DNA of 64,000 nt, taken from Polyangium fumosum (GTDB lineage Bacteria; Myxococcota_A; Polyangia; Polyangiales; Polyangiaceae). The notes beneath the pieces were generated by a model. It worked only from the letters and a program-made list of their open reading frames with translations, did not search any database and was not told the DNA's origin. How positions within the stretch are numbered: position 1 is the first letter of the stretch; each line of letters begins with the position of its first letter. The position numbers and the translations under genes are program-made. Positions 28,299 to 36,573 of this stretch are shown piece after piece. The stretch covers positions 81,912 to 145,911 of the forward strand of contig NZ_SSMQ01000025.1 of NCBI RefSeq assembly GCF_005144585.1. The letters run 5' to 3'.

Positions 28299-28676
28299 GA
28301 AGACCAACCCCATCGTCGAAGGAAGGCGGAAGGACGCGCTGTCGCCCGGCCATGCTTGCCGGCCTTCGCCAAGTGTACGTTCCGGGAGCGCGCCGATGCA
28401 ACCGAGGACCCCGCGCGACACGGGAACGTGACGTGCCGTGAATTTGCTGGCGCTTCGTGTCCGCCCCGGCGCGAGGTCTTTCCGAGCGCCCTCGCCATCC
28501 AAACTTCGCGGCTCCGCCCTGGTCCCGATCCGGTAAGGTGGCGTCGTGCAGCGACGCCCCCATCCGATCAGAACTTCGGGCCCCGTCGCGCGTCCCATGG
28601 ACCCGTTCAACGGTCGTCACGACCCCCTTTCGCCTGCATCCGCCCCCGCGGACGCGCAGGAAACGAGGAGGTGACG
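28299..28676. promoter_or_regulatory. Divergent control region of the machine operon and the ECF sigma gene
   Basis: This 378-bp gene-free stretch separates the minus-strand operon start from the plus-strand sigma factor gene and must carry both promoters. GGAACG at 28423-28428 could be an ECF-type -35 on the plus strand, but I see no clear partner box. A short GGCC...GGCC symmetry lies near 28347-28363. Nothing else is evident. Confidence 0.35.
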
Positions 28677-29303
28677 GTGGCGAGCATCTCTCGCGAGGAG
28701 GTGACCGACGAGGTCCTGATGATGCGGTTCCAGGGTGGTGACCGAGCGGCGTTCGCCGGTCTCGTCCGCAGGCACAAGACGAACGTCTACAACTTCATCC
28801 TTCGCCAGGTCCGCGCGCCTCAAATCGCCGAGGATCTCGTGCAGGACGTGTTCGTCAAAATCGTGCAGAACGCGGCCGACTTCAAGCACGAGGCCCGCTT
28901 CTCCACGTGGGCCTACGCCATCGCCCGGAACGTGTGCATCGACCACCTGCGGAAGGCCGCGCTCCGGCGGCATCCGTCGCTGGATCAGGCCACCAGCACG
29001 AGCAGCGGCGAGGAAGGACCGACGCTCGCCGAGCGCACGGCCGACGCGCACCCCACGGCCTCGGTCGAGCGGGTCGCGATCGGCGCCGAGCTCGGACATC
29101 GGATCACCCACGCCGTCGAGCGGCTGCCCGCCGAACAACGCGAGGTCTTTCTCCTGCGGGAGATCGGCCACGTGCCGTTCAAGGACATCGCCGAGATCAC
29201 CGGGGTACCGGAAAATACCGTCAAGAGCCGGATGCGTTACGCCCTCGAGCGCTTGCAGGAAGCACTCGCCGAGTACGAGGACTACGCTCGAGCCCTGCGA
29301 TAA
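28677..29303 (+). CDS. ECF-type RNA polymerase sigma factor
   Basis: A 208-aa sigma-70-family regulator of the ECF type. It contains region 2 (about residues 21-93, with AEDLVQDVFVKIVQN and FSTWAYAIARNVCIDHLRK) and region 4 (about 145-195, LPAEQREVFLLREIGHVPF then IAEITGVPENTVKSRMRYAL), without region 1 or 3. The linker is rich in Ser/Thr. The start is GTG at 28677 behind GAGGAG with six bases spacing. The next gene, 18 bp on, encodes a zinc-binding anti-sigma factor, so the pair forms a regulatory switch. Being divergent from the machine operon, it is a natural candidate for its regulator. Confidence 0.92.
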   Translation: MASISREEVTDEVLMMRFQGGDRAAFAGLVRRHKTNVYNFILRQVRAPQIAEDLVQDVFVKIVQNAADFKHEARFSTWAYAIARNVCIDHLRKAALRRHPSLDQATSTSSGEEGPTLAERTADAHPTASVERVAIGAELGHRITHAVERLPAEQREVFLLREIGHVPFKDIAEITGVPENTVKSRMRYALERLQEALAEYEDYARALR

Positions 29304-29321
29304 CGCCGGGCAAGGTGCTGC

Positions 29322-30392
29322 ATGGATTGCCAGAAGTTCGACCAGGTCGTGATGGACGCGCTGTACGAGGAGCTCGACGAGCTCACGTACGCAGCGCTCC
29401 GCCGGCACGTGGAGTCCTGCGCGCGCTGCGGTGAAGCCTGGAACGGGCTCCGCGCGACACGCGAGGTCGCGATGCTGCCGCTCGAAGAGCCAAGCCCCGG
29501 CCTCGAAGACCGCATCCTCGCCGCCGTCACGGACGCGCAACGCACGACGCCCTGGCATCGCAAAGCGCTGCGCGCCCTGGCCTGGGCGGGCAGCCACGCG
29601 ATGCGGCCGCAGCTCGCGATGGCCGCGTTGTTCTTCCTGGTGATCGGGTCGAGCCTGCTCCTGCTCCGCGCCAAACCCGGCACGGTCGGGATCACGCCGG
29701 TGCGCGTGACCGAGCGTGGCGTGCCCGCGCCGGACGAGGGCGATCTCCAGGCCCCCGCGCAGGCCCCTCCCCCGCCGATCGCCGCAGCGCCCATGGCCGC
29801 GGCCGCAGCCGACGTCGCCGAGGGCGCGAAGAAGAGCAAGGACGACGCAGCGGACAAGGGCGCGGCGAAGGAGACGGAAGGCGCGGGCAAAGCGCTCGCC
29901 GAGGCACGCGCCACGCGCGACGGCTCGGGCTGCGACGCGTCGCTCCGCCTGTACGACGATATCGGCGCCCGTTACCCGGGCACGCCACAAGCCGCCGACG
30001 CGATGTGGGAAGCGGCGCAGTGCCAGCGGAGCCTCGGCAACACGGATCGCGCGCGGGAGCTCTACTCGGCGCTCAAGCAGAGCGACGGGTACAAGGCGCG
30101 CGCCGAGGAAGCGCTGCAGGAGAGCGAAACGGCGAACCAGACGAACAACGCAGGCGGTGGCCTCGTGGCCAACCGCGCCGCGGCGCCGGCCCCTGCGCCG
30201 CCTCCAGCCGCGACGTCGACGGTCGCAGCCGCAGGCAAGCCCGCGGGCAAGCCCGCCCCCGCGACGCCGACGGCGGAGGAAGAAGCGCAAAGGGCGAAGG
30301 CCGCGCCGGGGGGTGGTCCCGGCCGGAACGTGAACGCCGCGCCGAAGCGCGCAGCAGAGCAGCACCCCGCCCCCGCCAACGCCGCGTACTGA
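29322..30392 (+). CDS. Membrane-anchored zinc anti-sigma factor
   Basis: A 356-aa protein. The N-terminal cytoplasmic domain carries HVESCARC (residues 29-36), the HxxxCxxC zinc motif of ZAS anti-sigma factors. One membrane helix (about 97-116, QLAMAALFFLVIGSSLLLL) leads to a large Ala/Pro-rich periplasmic part. That part has a TPR-like segment (about 205-275, ALRLYDDIGARYPGTPQAAD-type and ELYSALKQSDGYKARAEEAL). It should bind and hold the ECF sigma factor encoded 18 bp upstream and release it on an envelope signal, possibly sensed by the periplasmic domain. Length exceeds most ZAS proteins because of the low-complexity tail. Confidence 0.87.
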   Translation: MDCQKFDQVVMDALYEELDELTYAALRRHVESCARCGEAWNGLRATREVAMLPLEEPSPGLEDRILAAVTDAQRTTPWHRKALRALAWAGSHAMRPQLAMAALFFLVIGSSLLLLRAKPGTVGITPVRVTERGVPAPDEGDLQAPAQAPPPPIAAAPMAAAAADVAEGAKKSKDDAADKGAAKETEGAGKALAEARATRDGSGCDASLRLYDDIGARYPGTPQAADAMWEAAQCQRSLGNTDRARELYSALKQSDGYKARAEEALQESETANQTNNAGGGLVANRAAAPAPAPPPAATSTVAAAGKPAGKPAPATPTAEEEAQRAKAAPGGGPGRNVNAAPKRAAEQHPAPANAAY

Positions 30393-30444
30393 CGGGCCCA
30401 TCAACGGCCTGCGAAACCGGGCCGTGACCCGCTAGACTCGGCCC

Positions 30445-32217
30445 ATGCGCCGATCACGCCTTTTCTTGGGCCTCGTCCCTGCCCTGCCCGTGGCCATCGT
30501 CGTGGGCGCCTGCACCGAGGCGCCCATCCACGTAGGCCTCGTCATGCAGGCGCCCCTCGGGCTGCTCGACACGGCGACGCGCGTCACGCTGCGCGTCTTC
30601 GACAAGGGCAACGCGACCTGCACGCCCGCGACGGGCCGCGTGGAGAACGCACCCACGGGCGACGCCGTGCAGACGTTCGATCTGCACAAGGACGGCTGCG
30701 GCGAGGGCGTCACCTGGTGCAGGGACATCGAGCTCGATCGCGACGGCGCCGAGAAGGTCTTCGCGATCATGGCCGAAGGCGGCGCGGGCGTCCTCGCCGA
30801 AGGTTGCGCCGTGGAGAAGGTCGATCAGGACCCGCTCGAGGTGACGATCAAGGTGCAGCGGTACACGCCGCCCGCATGCTGCAACGACGGCGCCGTCGGC
30901 ACCGGCGAGCAGTGCGATCTCGGCCCCGAGGCAGCACGCGCGTGCGACGGGAGCCCCGCCGAGACGTGCGGCGGCATCGCGCCGGACGCAGTTTGTCGGT
31001 GCGACTGCACCGCGCAGGAGATCCTGCTCTCCGTGAAGAACAACGTGCCCCCGGCGCTCGACAACGACGGCCCGGGCACGAAGACGCACCTCGCGATGGA
31101 GTTCTGCCCGGGCGTCGACGCGACGAAAAACGCGCTGCGCACCGCCTACACGAGCACCACGGGCGGCGGCGGCGGCGACATCCTGATGCGCTTCCTCGGC
31201 GCGGATCTCTACCCGATCGAGAAGCCCTACCCGCTCTCGCAGCAGATCCAGCTCCCCGCGCGCTGCACCAGTTTGCCCGGGTCAGGCCCCGCGCTCGTGC
31301 AACGTGATCCGTCCCTCGCCCCCGTCGGCCTGAACCACGTCGCGATCGTCTACGCGAGTGATCAAGAGGCGACGAACAACTACCACATCTACCTGAACGC
31401 CCAGAACGAGTGGGGCTGCGCAGACGCGCCGCCGCTGAAGGTCAGCACGCAGGTCGGCGACGTGCAGATCCGGCCCGACGTCGCAGGCGGGCCGGAGGAC
31501 GCCGCACTCGTCGTATGGAACCGCGGCACCGGCGTGTTCGGTCGCATCTGGAAAAAGACGGGCGCACTCGAGCCAGCGATGGGCGAGATCCCGATCGCCA
31601 CGAACGGCTCCGCGCCGCGCGTCGCAGGCAACAAGGACGGCTGGGTGGTCGTCTACCAAGGCGCCGGCGACGGCGACGGCAACGGGATCGTCATGGTGAC
31701 AGTCAAACCCAACGGTGAAGTCGGCACGCCCAAGCTCGTGAACGACGCGACAACAGGCCTGCAAGACGCCCCCGACGTCGCGATGCTCCCCGACGGTCGC
31801 TACATCATCGTGTGGCACGCGAGCGGCGACATCTTCTTCCAGCGCTACGACAAGGACTTCACGCGTGTCCCCGGCACCGAGGACCAGAAGACCGTAAACA
31901 CGCAGACCGCCGGCCTGCAGCAGATGCCGAAGGTGGCCGCAGGACTCGGCTTCTTCACGGTCGTCTGGCAAGACGAGCGCGGGACGATCGGCGCGCGCTT
32001 CATCGGAGGCACCTCAGGCTTCGGCTACAACAGCGTGACCGGCCAGAACGACGCCTTCCTCGCAAACATCCCCGACCCCGAAGGCACAAACGGCGCCCGC
32101 AGCGGGCCCGCCGTAGCCATCGGCGGCGCAGGCTTCGTCGCCATCGGCTGGCAAGACGACAGCACGAACCACTTCGGCGTCTACGTACGTCGCTTCCCGT
32201 TGCCGATCGGGCTGTAG
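30445..32217 (+). CDS. Large lipoprotein with Cys-rich segment and beta-propeller-like body
   Basis: A 590-aa protein with a signal peptide and lipobox (VVGAC, Cys at 23), placing it on the outer membrane or cell surface. Residues about 147-195 are Cys-rich (CCNDGAVGTGEQCDLG ... CRCDC), the pattern of myxobacterial DUF4215-type repeats. The rest (about 230-590) has repeated strand units such as GGPEDAALVVWNRG, DGWVVVYQGAGDGDG and DGRYIIVWHASGD, like blades of a propeller. Function is unknown; display of an adhesin- or binding-type surface protein is plausible. It ends 34 bp before the first copy of the structured repeat. Confidence 0.75.
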   Translation: MRRSRLFLGLVPALPVAIVVGACTEAPIHVGLVMQAPLGLLDTATRVTLRVFDKGNATCTPATGRVENAPTGDAVQTFDLHKDGCGEGVTWCRDIELDRDGAEKVFAIMAEGGAGVLAEGCAVEKVDQDPLEVTIKVQRYTPPACCNDGAVGTGEQCDLGPEAARACDGSPAETCGGIAPDAVCRCDCTAQEILLSVKNNVPPALDNDGPGTKTHLAMEFCPGVDATKNALRTAYTSTTGGGGGDILMRFLGADLYPIEKPYPLSQQIQLPARCTSLPGSGPALVQRDPSLAPVGLNHVAIVYASDQEATNNYHIYLNAQNEWGCADAPPLKVSTQVGDVQIRPDVAGGPEDAALVVWNRGTGVFGRIWKKTGALEPAMGEIPIATNGSAPRVAGNKDGWVVVYQGAGDGDGNGIVMVTVKPNGEVGTPKLVNDATTGLQDAPDVAMLPDGRYIIVWHASGDIFFQRYDKDFTRVPGTEDQKTVNTQTAGLQQMPKVAAGLGFFTVVWQDERGTIGARFIGGTSGFGYNSVTGQNDAFLANIPDPEGTNGARSGPAVAIGGAGFVAIGWQDDSTNHFGVYVRRFPLPIGL

Positions 32218-32251
32218 GCGTCCTCCAGCTCATGCGCACGCGAAGGCGAAG

Positions 32252-32445
32252 GCGCGGAGCTGGGGCTTTGCCCCAGACCCCACCGGGGCTGTCCGCCCCT
32301 GGACCCGGACCAGCGAGGCGCTGGACCCGGGGTCGATGAACTGCGCGATGCGCAGTTCATCGAACAGGCGAAGACAAGGCCGGCGACAAGCCTGCCCATC
32401 AAGGCAGCAGCGCTGACGGTTCCACGGGGTACGTGCCCGTCGTCG
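32252..32445 (+). repeat. Structured repeat, copy 1
   Basis: The core reads as four successive stem-loops: CTGGGGC/GCCCCAG (32260-32276), GGGGC/GCCCC with loop TGTCC (32284-32298), CCAGCG/CGCTGG (32310-32324) and GATGAACTGCGC/GCGCAGTTCATC (32335-32361). A less conserved tail follows, with CAGCGCTG and a CACGGGG...GTGCCCGTC stem, to about 32445. It has no coding frame of its own. It begins 34 bp after the stop of the lipoprotein gene, on the same strand. Confidence 0.75.
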
Positions 32446-32981
32446 GTTTGAAAGAGCAACAGGTAGGCTCGTTCGTTCAGGCGAGGTGACGCAGGGCGTG
32501 ATCACCACGCCCGCCGTCCTCGTGTTGCCCGATCGCATCCTCGACAGGCGACATCGATCCTCGTCCTCGTCGGTTCCGCGCCGCGACAAGCGACGTCCCA
32601 GCAGCAGGACATCAGGCACGAAGCGGAACAAGGTGCATCGGCGCGACCGGGTACGTGTCCTGCCGCCAGACACGTGGCGACACGCGTGCCCCTGGGGAAG
32701 GTCGAGCCTGACACCACAGCCGGAGGCAACCGAGGCTCCGTGTCGAGCTGCCAAACATCACGCGTCCACCGTCGAGGGTCCATGTCACGGAGGACGACCG
32801 GTCAGCGCCAAACCCAAACGCACGTGGTGGGCAGCGTGCCGCGCGCCGTCCCTCAGCGAAGGGATCCGTCGCGCCGCCGAACACGCACCGTCGAGGGACG
32901 ACAACACGTGTTCAGCCGGATTTCAGGCATCCTCCGCCCTCTCCACCACATGGTCGCGCATGCGTCTCCGCGTGGAGCGTC
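32446..32981. other. Gene-free spacer between structured repeats
   Basis: Frames here have no believable start or composition. ACGTGTC (32653-32659) and GACACGT (32669-32675) form a seven-base stem next to GGGTACGTG, a string that also occurs in the tail of copy 1, so a decayed repeat piece may lie here. Otherwise I see nothing. Confidence 0.4.
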
Positions 32982-33090
32982 GCGCCGGGGCGCTGCCCCG
33001 GACCCCGCGGGGGCTCTCCGCCCCTCGACCCGGACCAGGCACGGCCTGGACCGAGGGGGAAGAACTGCGCAACGCGCAGTTCTTCCCACG
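32982..33090 (+). repeat. Structured repeat, copy 2 (core)
   Basis: The same four stems occur with compensating changes: CCGGGGC/GCCCCGG (32985-33001), GGGGC/GCCCC (33010-33024), CCAGGC/GCCTGG (33035-33049) and GGAAGAACTGCGC/GCGCAGTTCTTCC (33058-33086). The tail beyond it merges with the tail of the oppositely oriented copy 3. Confidence 0.75.
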
Positions 33091-33128
33091 AGCCGGTGGC
33101 AAGACCATGGAGGTGGGTCTCCACCTGG

Positions 33129-33319
33129 CGACGGGCACGCTGCCCGTGGAGCCCGCAGCGCCGCTGTCTTGGTTGGCAGGATCGTGGAGGGTCTTGACCC
33201 TGGCTGTTCGAGGAACTGCGCGGAGCGCAGTTCCTCGACCCCGGTCCAGGCCGTGCCTGGTCCGGGTCCAGGGGTGGACAACCCCTGGTGGGGCCTGGGG
33301 CAACGCCCCAGCTCCGCGC
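33129..33319 (-). repeat. Structured repeat, copy 3 (inverted)
   Basis: Read on the minus strand from 33319, it starts with GCGCGGAGCTGGGGC as copy 1 does. It then shows CTGGGGC/GCCCCAG, CCAGGGG/CCCCTGG, CCAGGC/GCCTGG and GAGGAACTGCGC/GCGCAGTTCCTC (33236-33210). The tail CTCGAACAGCC ... CCTGCC ... CAGCGGCGCTG ... CACGGGCA/TGCCCGTC parallels that of copy 1. It starts one base after the stop codon of the PilZ gene, on the same strand, so it would form that transcript's 3' end. Confidence 0.75.
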
Positions 33320-33320
33320 T

Positions 33321-33803
33321 TCAGTTGGAAACGGGTCCCGCGTTCTCGCGCAGGTACGCGATGGTGCGGATTGTGTCGACGAGCCGCTCGCGCTCGGCGG
33401 CTGTGATCCGCACGAAGCGTACGCCCATGCCGGGGTTTGGGTTGTCGTGGAGGGGGCGGACCACGTTGACCCACTGCACCGTGCCTTCGAGCACGAAGGA
33501 ATCGTTGCTGTTCGGCGGGGCGAATCGGAGCGTGAGGCTTGTGCCGATGGGCAACGGGTCTGTTGTCCGTACGAAGATGCCGAGCTCTGAGATGTTCGTG
33601 ATCGCGGCGTAGAGGAACGTCTCCTCGGTCTCGCAATCCACCGACCAGGTCACGTCGTATCGCTCCGAGGAACGGCGCTCGAGCCAGCTTGGACGGCTTG
33701 CAGGCGCTGCTTCGTTCTCGCGCGTCGACGACGGAGGTTTGTCCGCTGTCGCGGCCTCGTCGACCGCTCCGTGCTCCGGATCGCTCCTGCGACGCTCAGC
33801 CAT
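33321..33803 (-). CDS. PilZ-domain c-di-GMP receptor
   Basis: A 160-aa soluble protein. After a disordered N-terminus (about 1-38), the PilZ domain begins with ERRSSER (Arg44 and Arg48 of the RxxxR motif) and continues with NISELG (residues 70-75, the (D/N)xSxxG motif). Both nucleotide-contact motifs are intact, so binding of cyclic di-GMP is expected. PilZ proteins in myxobacteria link this messenger to motility and exopolysaccharide. No effector partner is fused. It is followed by a structured repeat and lies 61 bp downstream of the GT39 gene on the same strand. Confidence 0.88.
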   Translation of the reverse strand: MAERRRSDPEHGAVDEAATADKPPSSTRENEAAPASRPSWLERRSSERYDVTWSVDCETEETFLYAAITNISELGIFVRTTDPLPIGTSLTLRFAPPNSNDSFVLEGTVQWVNVVRPLHDNPNPGMGVRFVRITAAERERLVDTIRTIAYLRENAGPVSN

Positions 33804-33864
33804 TGAACCTTCCGCGTAGCCGCTTTCCACACGGGCGCCAAGGGATCCGACAGGTGCGCATTGC

Positions 33865-36456
33865 TCAACGCACGTGGAGCGCTCCGCCGATGACGCGATT
33901 CTCGTGGTTCGGGCCACGCGTCACCCGGAAACGCGTGTCTCCGGAGAAGAAGCCGAAATAGATGGTGTAGTCGCCTGGCGTGAAGTTCGGCTCGAGCTCG
34001 AACACGTAATCGTCCACCACGATGTCGTTCGGCTGCCACAGGTTCATCGCATATTTGCCATCGAGGACGGTGTGATCGCCGTTGTATCGGCGCTGGTAGC
34101 CGTCGATGTGCAGGAACGCCTTCCAGGTGCCGGTGATGGGATTCACGACCCGGTAGTAGAAACGCATGTGGTACTTGCGCTGCGGGACCACGCTGTCCAC
34201 GGCTTGGCCGGTGCCGTCGCGGACCTCCCAGCCGAGCACCTCGATCTGATCCTCGAATGCGGCGTCGACCTCGTGGAGGCGGGGCAGCGGCGCGTCGAGC
34301 ACCTGCGCGCCGAGGGGATTTTCGTTGGGCTGGCCTCCGAGATCACTCGACACGAGCAGGATCTGGCTTGAACGCGCGTCGAGCACGGGCAGGTTCGAGC
34401 CCTTGTTCTTGCGGTGGAGTGAGTTGAGGCGCGGGAGCTCTTCGGCGCGGACGATGAGCCAGCGACGATCTGTGCCCTCGGTGAGCCACTTGAACGCTTC
34501 GGCGGGATCGTTGAACTGCGCGACTTCGCCGCCGTGGTGGTAGTAGGCGATCGAGCGGGCGCGCACGCCGAGCAGGCCGAGGGGCTCGCCGGGCTTCTGG
34601 AGCCGCGCGTAGGCGTCGAAGACCTCCTTCGGTGAGAGCTGCGCGGCGAGCGCTGGGTAGTAGCCGAACGAGAGCACCGCGCCGGCGGCGAGCGCGGCGA
34701 GGAGCACGCCGGCGCCGCGGGGCAGGCGCGTGAGGCCGAGCGCTGCGCGGAAGCCGTCGCGCACGGCGGCGAAGGAGAGCGGCAGGGTCGCGAGGAGGAG
34801 CGGCAACGCCCACCAGAGGTTCAGGCCGGCGTCGATGAAGTTGCGCGGCAGCCTCAGCACGGAGGCCCAGCCGAGCCGCGTGCCGAGGAAGAGCATTGCG
34901 CCGAGGCCGACGAGCGCGGCCTCGACGACGACGGCGGCGAAGAACAGGTTGCCGTTCCAGATCGTGGCGAGCTCGCGGCTCACCTTGCGGTAGTCCTCGA
35001 CGAGGCCGTCGGCCCACGCGGCGATCGAGCTGGGCTTGTCGGTGCGCCCCTCGAACCACGCGATCGCCACGAGCGCCGCGAAGGCCGCGGCGGAGAGGCG
35101 CATCAGCGCTGCCGCGTCCTGCTCGAAGCTCTTCGGGAACGAGGGCTTGTCCACCTCGAACACGCTGAACATGCGCCCCGGCTCGAGCACCATGTCGCGG
35201 TAGAGCACGAACGCGAGCAACGCGACGCCGAGCGCGAGGGCCCGTGACGGAGGCGCGCCGCGATCGAAGTCGGCCACCGCGAGCCCTGCGACGCCTGCGA
35301 GCAGCGCGACGCCGCTCCACGGGAGAAACGTGACGTGTGGCGTGAGCGCGGCGTAGACGGCGTATGCGACGGCTGCGCCGACGAGCAACGCGACGCGCAG
35401 GCCCACCTCGCGCCTGCGGGCGGGCACGTCGAGCTCCACGGGCGCGCGGAACAACCTTCCGATCGCGAACGGCAGGAACGCGCTCCACGGGAAGAGCGCG
35501 TGGCCGAGGTGCCGGATCGTCCGATCGAACGTCGCATCCACGCTCGCCTTCTTGGTGAGCGCGACGCCGAGCGCGCGCGGCAGCGCCGCGTCGGGCGAGG
35601 TGCGGGCCAGGAGCGAGATCCCGACGCCCAGGGCCATGAGCCCGAAGAGGAGCGAGAGCGCGCCGATCGCGTGCTCGCCGAGGGTTCGCCCCGCGGAGAA
35701 CCCTCCGAGCTCGAGGACGAGCCAGGCGAGACCCGCGGCGAGCGCAGGCACCGCGACGCCGATCAGGAGCCCGCGCGACATGTATCCGGCCACGAGGCCG
35801 AGGGCCCCGACGAGCAGCCAGACGCCCTTCACGAGCCACGTGCGCGCGCCTGGGACCTCGACCTCGGCGCCCTCTTTCGTGCCGCGCGCGCGGTCAAAAA
35901 GCGCGCCGACGAGGCCCGCGAACGCGAGCGAGAGCGAGGACATCGTGACGATGTCGCCGAGCATCGTCCGCGCCTGCATGAAGTAGAGCGGCGTCGTGGC
36001 GAGCGCGACGGCGCCGTAGAGCGCGGCTCGTTTTCCCGAGAGACGCGCGAGGATCTCGTGCAGCGCGACGACGCCGACGAACGCCCAGATCGCGAGCGGC
36101 AGGCGTCCCGTCCAGTCCGCGAGCCCGAAGAGCCGGAAGCCGAGGGCCATCGAGGTGAACGGCAGCTCGCCCATGCGCAGATCGCTCAGCGTGGGCATCT
36201 GGTTCACGGCGTCGGGGAGCGCGAGCTTGTCCGCGTGGAAGACGTGGATCGCGATGCGGCGCGAGAGATCGGCTGCGTCGAGCTCGTACGGATCCCAGAT
36301 CCCGCTCTTGCCGAGGGTCGAGAAGAGCACGAGGGCCGCGACCGCGAGCGCCAGCGGTCGGGACCACGCGGCGAAGGAAGGCGCGCGGGCGCTCGCAGGG
36401 GTTCGAGCATCCTCACGGGTCGTACCGCCTTGGGCGCTCTCGGGGACGGCTTCCAT
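33865..36456 (-). CDS. GT39/ArnT-like integral membrane glycosyltransferase with C-terminal beta domain
   Basis: An 863-aa membrane protein with about twelve helices. The first loop after helix one reads SGIWDPYELDAADLSRRIA, matching the acidic first-loop motif of PMT/ArnT transferases. TTPLYFMQARTMLGDIV is the second typical loop. The last ~120 residues form a soluble beta-rich domain (KYHMRFYYRVVNPITGTWKA, VVDDYVFELEPNFTPGDYTI) that may bind the acceptor glycan or protein. It should move a sugar from a polyprenyl phosphate donor in the periplasm. It is longer than ArnT (about 550 aa). It is divergent from era; donor and acceptor unknown. Confidence 0.85.
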   Translation of the reverse strand: MEAVPESAQGGTTREDARTPASARAPSFAAWSRPLALAVAALVLFSTLGKSGIWDPYELDAADLSRRIAIHVFHADKLALPDAVNQMPTLSDLRMGELPFTSMALGFRLFGLADWTGRLPLAIWAFVGVVALHEILARLSGKRAALYGAVALATTPLYFMQARTMLGDIVTMSSLSLAFAGLVGALFDRARGTKEGAEVEVPGARTWLVKGVWLLVGALGLVAGYMSRGLLIGVAVPALAAGLAWLVLELGGFSAGRTLGEHAIGALSLLFGLMALGVGISLLARTSPDAALPRALGVALTKKASVDATFDRTIRHLGHALFPWSAFLPFAIGRLFRAPVELDVPARRREVGLRVALLVGAAVAYAVYAALTPHVTFLPWSGVALLAGVAGLAVADFDRGAPPSRALALGVALLAFVLYRDMVLEPGRMFSVFEVDKPSFPKSFEQDAAALMRLSAAAFAALVAIAWFEGRTDKPSSIAAWADGLVEDYRKVSRELATIWNGNLFFAAVVVEAALVGLGAMLFLGTRLGWASVLRLPRNFIDAGLNLWWALPLLLATLPLSFAAVRDGFRAALGLTRLPRGAGVLLAALAAGAVLSFGYYPALAAQLSPKEVFDAYARLQKPGEPLGLLGVRARSIAYYHHGGEVAQFNDPAEAFKWLTEGTDRRWLIVRAEELPRLNSLHRKNKGSNLPVLDARSSQILLVSSDLGGQPNENPLGAQVLDAPLPRLHEVDAAFEDQIEVLGWEVRDGTGQAVDSVVPQRKYHMRFYYRVVNPITGTWKAFLHIDGYQRRYNGDHTVLDGKYAMNLWQPNDIVVDDYVFELEPNFTPGDYTIYFGFFSGDTRFRVTRGPNHENRVIGGALHVR

Positions 36457-36573
36457 GGGGGGCTTCTACCGCTGCTCGGGCCGGCAGCCAAAGGCGTTTG
36501 GAGAGGCGGTCAGCTTGGAGAACGTTGAGAAGCCGTTTGAGGCCTCCCCCTCTGTCTGCTATCGCGCCGCGCT

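Noticed and set aside
32230..32754. Possible decayed transposase in the 1.1-kb gene-free island
   Set aside because: No DDE-type or IS motifs and no terminal inverted repeats with target duplications were seen; the stems belong to the repeat itself.
32486..33406. Possible coding frames across the structured-repeat island
   Set aside because: Composition is rich in Arg, Ser and Thr, starts lack ribosome sites, and frames cross the palindromic stems and the PilZ gene end.
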